A stretch of DNA of 12,933 nucleotides from Anaeromyces robustus. Taxonomy: Eukaryota; Neocallimastigomycota; Neocallimastigomycetes; Neocallimastigales; Neocallimastigaceae. The stretch spans positions 64,001 through 76,933 of the forward strand of contig MCFG01000342.1 in the NCBI GenBank assembly GCA_002104895.1, read 5' to 3'. Under the pieces are notes generated by a model. It was not told where the DNA came from. It worked only from the letters and a program-made list of their open reading frames with translations, and did not search any database. A program made the position numbers and the translations under genes. Below, one piece after another: positions 9,148 through 12,933 of the stretch (positions are counted from its first letter, which is position 1; the number at the start of each line of letters is the position of its first letter).

Positions 9148-9593
9148 CTATATAATTACATTATTTTTATTATATATATACTATTTTATTATATATATAT
9201 AACTTTCTAATTTACTTTTAGCTTTTTTTTCTCTTATTTTTTTTTTATATTTTATATTTATTTTTATTTTATTTTTTATTTTATAAAAACAAAAAATTTT
9301 AAAAAAAAATTATTTATGATTAAAAAATTTCAAAATTATATAAAAAAAAATAAAAAACGATATTAAAAATCTTTTAATAAAAAATTAACAAATTATAAAG
9401 AAAAAATATGTATAAGAAAAAAAAACTATTACTAAATAAACTATGTAATGAGTTAATTATTTATTATTTAATAAAATAAAAAAAAATTAATTATGAATTG
9501 TTAGATTAGTTTTGTTTTATATTAGATTAGATTAAAAATGATAATTGACTTGATTAATGTTGATTAGTATTGTTATTTATAAAATAGTATTCT

Positions 9594-9594
<1 letters not shown>

Positions 9595-9624
<30 letters not shown>
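9595..9624. repeat. T30 homopolymer
   Basis: Thirty consecutive T, the longest single-base run in the window, followed by a GTTTTG-type tail. Confidence 0.85.
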
Positions 9625-9625
<1 letters not shown>

Positions 9626-9700
9626 TTTTGTTGATATTTTGTTATTTTACTTTTTAATGATTATTATTATTATTTTTTTTTTTTTTTGATATTTTTTTTT

Positions 9701-9750
9701 GTTTGTTTGTTTGTTTGTTTGCTTGCTTATTTTGTTTTTGCTTTTGATTT
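9701..9750 (+). repeat. (GTTT)n microsatellite with GCTT variants
   Basis: Five GTTT units followed by two GCTT units and TTTTG-type variants. It shares the TTTG units, the GCTTG variant and a nearby GATATTTTTT with the block at 8525-8600. Confidence 0.8.
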
Positions 9751-10348
9751 AAATATTTTTTTTTTTTTTATAAATTTTATAATACGATAAATATATTAAT
9801 TTCATTGTTGTTTAAATTTTAATTATATTATTTTAAAAAATAATAATATAATTTCTATTTTTATATATTTACTCTATTCTCTTTAAAATATTAATCTTTA
9901 TAACTTTTTTTCTTTTATATTTTTTTAAAAAAAAAAAATTTTTGTTCCTAATTCTATCAAAATATATATCTTATAATAGTCATAAATGTTATAAATATTT
10001 AAATAATTATGGTATTTAAAATTCATAAATTGAATTTTGGATTATAAATTATTTAAATATTGTTTATTTTTTATGACATTTATATAAGATCATATTCAAA
10101 CAAAGATTTTTTTTTCTTTCATTTCTATAATATTATTTTCATAGAACATTGAAAAGAAAAAAACAATTATTAATTGATAATATTAGAAAATAGTTTAGGT
10201 AAATACAATAAATTTGGGATATAAAAATTTGTTAAAAAAAAAAACTTTTGGATATTTAATAATTATGATAATATATTAAAAATATGATAGGATATCGGAT
10301 AGGTAATTTTAAAAAGTTAAAGAAAAAAAAGTAATAACGTTTTTTTCC

Positions 10349-10366
10349 TTTATTTATATATATACA
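10349..10366 (-). promoter_or_regulatory. possible formin 3' UTR signals: UGUAUAUA followed by AATAAA
   Basis: Reading the - strand about 100 bases after the formin stop, TGTATATA (10366 to 10359), the consensus of Puf-family RNA-binding proteins, is followed five bases later by AATAAA (10354 to 10349), the canonical poly(A) signal. Other AATAAA copies lie nearer the stop (10433-10428 and 10464-10459). In DNA this AT-rich such words arise easily by chance. Confidence 0.25.
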
Positions 10367-10465
10367 TATTATCTATTTAATCCAATAAGTTTTATATATA
10401 TTATAATATATACCCAATAGTTCATAATTTATTATGGTGAAAACTTTTTTTTTTAAATTTTATTT

Positions 10466-12933
10466 TTAGTTAACACCAATAGTAATTTGATAATCTAAAG
10501 CATCAATTTTGGAATCTACTCTTTTTAATAAAGTTTCTGGAAAACGATCAACTGGTAATTTAGATTTTACATTCTTTAATAATACTAATTCGTCACTCTT
10601 TTCAGAAACATCTTCCTTTAAAGTTTCATCATCATCTTTTACAGATTTTTCTTCTTCTTCAAATTTAACAGTCTTATCGGAATCGCTTCCTTTTCTACGA
10701 TTCACTTCATCACTAAATTTTCCCTTTCTAATATTATTAATGATATTATCAATTTTTCCTTCAACAATAGATGGGTTATTTTGTCTAATGTTTTGGATTA
10801 TTTCTTCTTCACTTGAGAAATTATCTAAGAAAGTTTTATCTTCTTCTTCCTCATCATCTTCATCTTCTTCAGATAAAAGCATTGGAACTGGTACACTTTG
10901 AGCTCTTAATCTCTTAGCATCAGAACGATGAATACTCTTGATGTGATGTTGAGTAATTTTTAATAATTCAGATAAACTTTCATCAACTTCATTAATAGCA
11001 GTAGTTGGGGTATCAATATGATGATCTTTAATTAACATCTTACTTGATGGAGGAGATATCTTAATAGTTGGGTTTTCAACAGCTTCTATTTTCTTGGTAG
11101 TTCCTTCTTTTCCCTCAATGGAGGAAGTAATTATCTTTGAAGAGGTCATCTTCTTTTTAGTAGTAACAGTCGTTGTAATTGTAGTAGTGGTAGTAGTCGT
11201 TATAGTAGATTCAGATTCTTCGGTAACCTCAGTCTTTGTAGTACTAATATTTTTATCTTCAGTCTTAATTTCTGAGTGACTAACTTCTTTCTTCGTATCA
11301 GTAGCAACTTGTTTAGCTGAAATAGATTGTTCCATAACTTTAGTTGATTTAGCTTCAACCTTCTTTGAGTTTGGTGTTTCAGTAATTGCTAATGTTTGTT
11401 CCTTTAATTGTTTTTGCTTTAATTTCTTTTCTTGGAGCATCTTTCTCTTTTCTAACTTGAGCTTCTTTTCCATTTCCTTTCTTTCCTTTTCTCTCTTCTT
11501 CTTTTCTTCTTCTTCATTCTCCTTAGTAGCATCTTTATATCTTGTTATAAATTGGGAGAATACCCCAAAGAATTCTTCTGGAGTAATCTTTGGATCTTCT
11601 CCATATAATTTTACTGCTTTATTAAATTGTTCTTCAGCTTCCTTTAATAAAGCTTCCAAAGTTTCAAATTTTTTCCTTGCATTTTCAATAAATCCATCCA
11701 AACGTTCAACAAAGTTATCTTCATCAATACTTTCATCACCCTTTTCTTCTTCCCTAGCCTTCTTACGTTTCAATATCTTATGAAGACATTCGGTTTGTTT
11801 TAAACTACTTTTTAACATAACCATTAAACTACGTACTGTAGCAATATTTACCTTTTCACCATCCTTTACACTTTCCATTTCATCTGCAAAATCACTCAAA
11901 CCTGGAAATTTTCTATCAACTAATTGTGATAAATAATTCATTAAATTATATTTTAATTGATTATTGCATGTCTTAGTATCATTTAACTTTAATATACTGG
12001 TAAGTTCAAAACCATAGGCACCACCACGATTATTAGAATTCATATAATTACCAAGTGCAAGAATAATTTGTAATATACCCTTAAACTTTTCATTATTAAC
12101 AGTAACATCACTAGCTTTTTGTAACCATTTAATCATTTCGAACATATCATTGTAATACTCTTGGAATGATACCATAAAATGGAAAGCCTTTAAACGATCG
12201 GAATAATGATCAATTTTTGAAACATCATAAAAGAATTTTTCAGCAACACCAAATTTATCTACTTCGGCTGAATTCATTTCAATAATTGCTATATCTTCTT
12301 CAGTTGGTAATATCTTCAAAAGTTCATTAATGACATCTTTTTCCAAAGTGGAACCATCATTTGAGAATAAAACTTCTTTAATTTGTTCTGAAGATAATTT
12401 TACAGCTTTAAGCATAATCATACAATTTTGAGAACGCTTTCCATCAATAAAGGTTACTTCCTTTGGTTTTTCTTCCTTCTTTTCCTCTATAACTTTTTCT
12501 TTTGGTTTTGGTTGAAAAGCTGAAAACAATTCTTCAAATTCTTTATATTCATCCTTTAAATAAATATGAATATCAGCATCATCGATATCCTTCCAAATAG
12601 TTTCAATAATCTTATAAGGTGGAATCTTTGTCCAATTAAAGGATTTTAATTTCTTTTGAGAAAGTTTTAATTGCTTTGGTTGAAGACCAACACGCTTTTC
12701 TCCAGTAAATACCATATTTCTATGATTCTTTTTTAATGTATAATTAAAAGCTGGACCACTTGGAGCTCTTTGAATAGTATTAGTTTCTACAACGGCATTA
12801 CTACGAGCAATTGGTGGTGCAGGTGGTGGAGGTGGTGGTGGAGGAGCCCCAGGAATTTTTGGTCCTGGAGGTGGTGGTGGAGGTGGTGGAACGTTAGAAC
12901 CAACAACTGGAGGTGGTGGAGGTGGAGGTGGAA
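10466..12933 (-). CDS. diaphanous-type formin (FH1-FH2-DAD), 5' partial
   Basis: Formins nucleate linear actin filaments and speed barbed-end growth using profilin-actin. The frame is open from the window edge to the TAA at 10468-10466. The first Met inside (12715) is internal, because 72 upstream codons in the same frame encode FH1: three runs of eight Pro. Numbering from that Met, FH2 covers about 13-400. It contains the lasso Trp residues W28 and W41, the DGKRSQNCMIML block with the actin-contacting Ile, GNYMNSNNRGGAYGF at 222-236 and KLNDTK at 243-248. A basic coiled coil (about 401-440) follows, then a Thr-rich linker, an acidic run, and a DAD-like motif at 653-676. The DAD implies autoinhibition through an N-terminal GBD/DID and release by Rho GTPases. 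That N-terminal half is outside the window. Codon use is less AT-extreme than in the neighbouring gene. Confidence 0.97.
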   Translation of the reverse strand, partial: PPPPPPPPVVGSNVPPPPPPPPGPKIPGAPPPPPPPPAPPIARSNAVVETNTIQRAPSGPAFNYTLKKNHRNMVFTGEKRVGLQPKQLKLSQKKLKSFNWTKIPPYKIIETIWKDIDDADIHIYLKDEYKEFEELFSAFQPKPKEKVIEEKKEEKPKEVTFIDGKRSQNCMIMLKAVKLSSEQIKEVLFSNDGSTLEKDVINELLKILPTEEDIAIIEMNSAEVDKFGVAEKFFYDVSKIDHYSDRLKAFHFMVSFQEYYNDMFEMIKWLQKASDVTVNNEKFKGILQIILALGNYMNSNNRGGAYGFELTSILKLNDTKTCNNQLKYNLMNYLSQLVDRKFPGLSDFADEMESVKDGEKVNIATVRSLMVMLKSSLKQTECLHKILKRKKAREEEKGDESIDEDNFVERLDGFIENARKKFETLEALLKEAEEQFNKAVKLYGEDPKITPEEFFGVFSQFITRYKDATKENEEEEKKKREKERKEMEKKLKLEKRKMLQEKKLKQKQLKEQTLAITETPNSKKVEAKSTKVMEQSISAKQVATDTKKEVSHSEIKTEDKNISTTKTEVTEESESTITTTTTTTITTTVTTKKKMTSSKIITSSIEGKEGTTKKIEAVENPTIKISPPSSKMLIKDHHIDTPTTAINEVDESLSELLKITQHHIKSIHRSDAKRLRAQSVPVPMLLSEEDEDDEEEEDKTFLDNFSSEEEIIQNIRQNNPSIVEGKIDNIINNIRKGKFSDEVNRRKGSDSDKTVKFEEEEKSVKDDDETLKEDVSEKSDELVLLKNVKSKLPVDRFPETLLKRVDSKIDALDYQITIGVN
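10688..10759 (-). other. DAD-like (diaphanous autoregulatory) motif of the formin
   Basis: The 24-residue segment starts GKIDNIINNIRKGKF and ends with NRRKG. It matches the DAD pattern G-x-x-(M)D-x-L-L-x-x-L-x-x-G-x-x-F plus a basic RRK cluster, with Ile in place of the usual Met. The I-I-N-N-I-R-K-G core also resembles a WH2 motif, as in several formin DADs. It lies 73 residues before the C-terminus. Confidence 0.7.
11516..12682 (-). other. FH2 domain of the formin
   Basis: About 390 residues with the canonical order: lasso with W28 and W41, knob helices with NCMIML, the GNYMN...GAYGFEL signature with KLNDTK, and the C-terminal helical post reaching EEFFGVFSQFITRY. A Lys/Glu-rich insert (about 70-87) separates the lasso and linker from the knob. 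The overall length is normal, so the domain should be able to dimerise around a filament barbed end. Confidence 0.93.
12812..12931 (-). other. FH1 Pro-rich region of the formin (5' partial)
   Basis: In frame with the FH2 domain, three blocks of exactly eight Pro are separated by VVGSNV and GPGPKIPGA and followed by APPIARSN. Such runs bind profilin-actin. Pro is coded by CCA and CCT, so the + strand here is a GGT/GGA-rich island in an otherwise AT-rich window. The first block touches the window edge, so more tracts may lie beyond. Confidence 0.9.

Larger units (their letters stand above)
6713..10465. other. 3.75 kb convergent intergenic region without a supported gene
   Basis: The stretch lies between the stop of the + strand gene and the stop of the - strand formin, so both 3' UTRs must lie within it. 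Content is nearly all A/T, with T or A homopolymers at 8506-8523, 8841-8869, 9128-9147 and 9595-9624, TA runs (for example about 7614-7634 and 8414-8431), TTTA and TTTG repeats, and a C/T-rich patch at about 8157-8390. Small frames here are homopolymer translations. I see no tRNA, snRNA or transposon sequence. Confidence 0.8.

Noticed and set aside
10509-11783. + strand frames of 130, 61 and 108 aa opposite the formin
   Set aside because: Ser-, Val- and Phe-rich antisense shadows of the acidic, Thr-rich and coiled-coil parts of the formin.
12713-12715. Met at 12715 as the formin start codon
   Set aside because: The same frame stays open upstream for 72 codons to the window edge and encodes the FH1 domain expected directly before FH2, so the Met is internal.
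1-12933. tRNA, rRNA, CRISPR array, transposon or prokaryotic system
   Set aside because: No tRNA-like cloverleaf, rRNA core, spaced repeat array, terminal inverted repeat or transposase or reverse transcriptase motif was seen; the repeats present are microsatellites.

Overview
The window is extremely A+T-rich eukaryotic nuclear DNA. It has long T and A homopolymers, TA, TTTA and TTTG microsatellites, and a protein gene packed with in-frame AAT (Asn) runs. Two protein genes are supported. Both read through without introns in what is visible, and they converge tail to tail. The pattern of very AT-rich long intergenic stretches, Asn-tract proteins and a diaphanous-type formin best fits an anaerobic gut fungus (Neocallimastigomycota). 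A dictyostelid is the main alternative, but the roughly 1.9 kb and 3.75 kb gene-free stretches are long for Dictyostelium. This assignment is inference from composition and gene style, not from a marker gene.

Layout. Bases 1-1873 are gene-free AT-rich DNA ending in a strongly T-skewed block (about 1160-1440) that looks like the upstream region of the first gene. Bases 1874-6712 (+) encode a 1612-residue, mostly disordered, Asn/Ser-rich protein of unknown family. It carries six full CDK consensus sites near its N-terminus, a recurring basophilic-kinase/14-3-3-like motif, and one compact, complex segment (residues about 1229-1291) that is the best candidate for a folded domain. Bases 6713-10465 are a 3.75 kb convergent intergenic region with homopolymers, microsatellites, a C/T-rich patch holding a 31-bp imperfect direct repeat, and no credible gene. 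Bases 10466-12933 (-) are the 3' part of a formin gene. Its reading frame stays open to the window edge: Pro-rich FH1 at 12812-12931, then the FH2 domain, a basic coiled coil, a long linker, and a DAD-like autoregulatory motif near the C-terminus. The start of this gene lies beyond the right edge.

How the genes relate. The formin is an actin nucleator and elongator predicted to be autoinhibited through its DAD and released by a Rho-type GTPase. The first protein has the sequence style of a cell-cycle or kinase-regulated scaffold. Both proteins carry an R-(S/A)-Q-S-(F/V)-P phospho-motif, but nothing else in the window links them functionally. I see no tRNA, rRNA, CRISPR array, transposon or prokaryotic-style operon. 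I did not find a clearly novel system. The strongest leads are the unrecognised conserved-looking segment and the multisite phospho-motif architecture of the 1612-residue protein.
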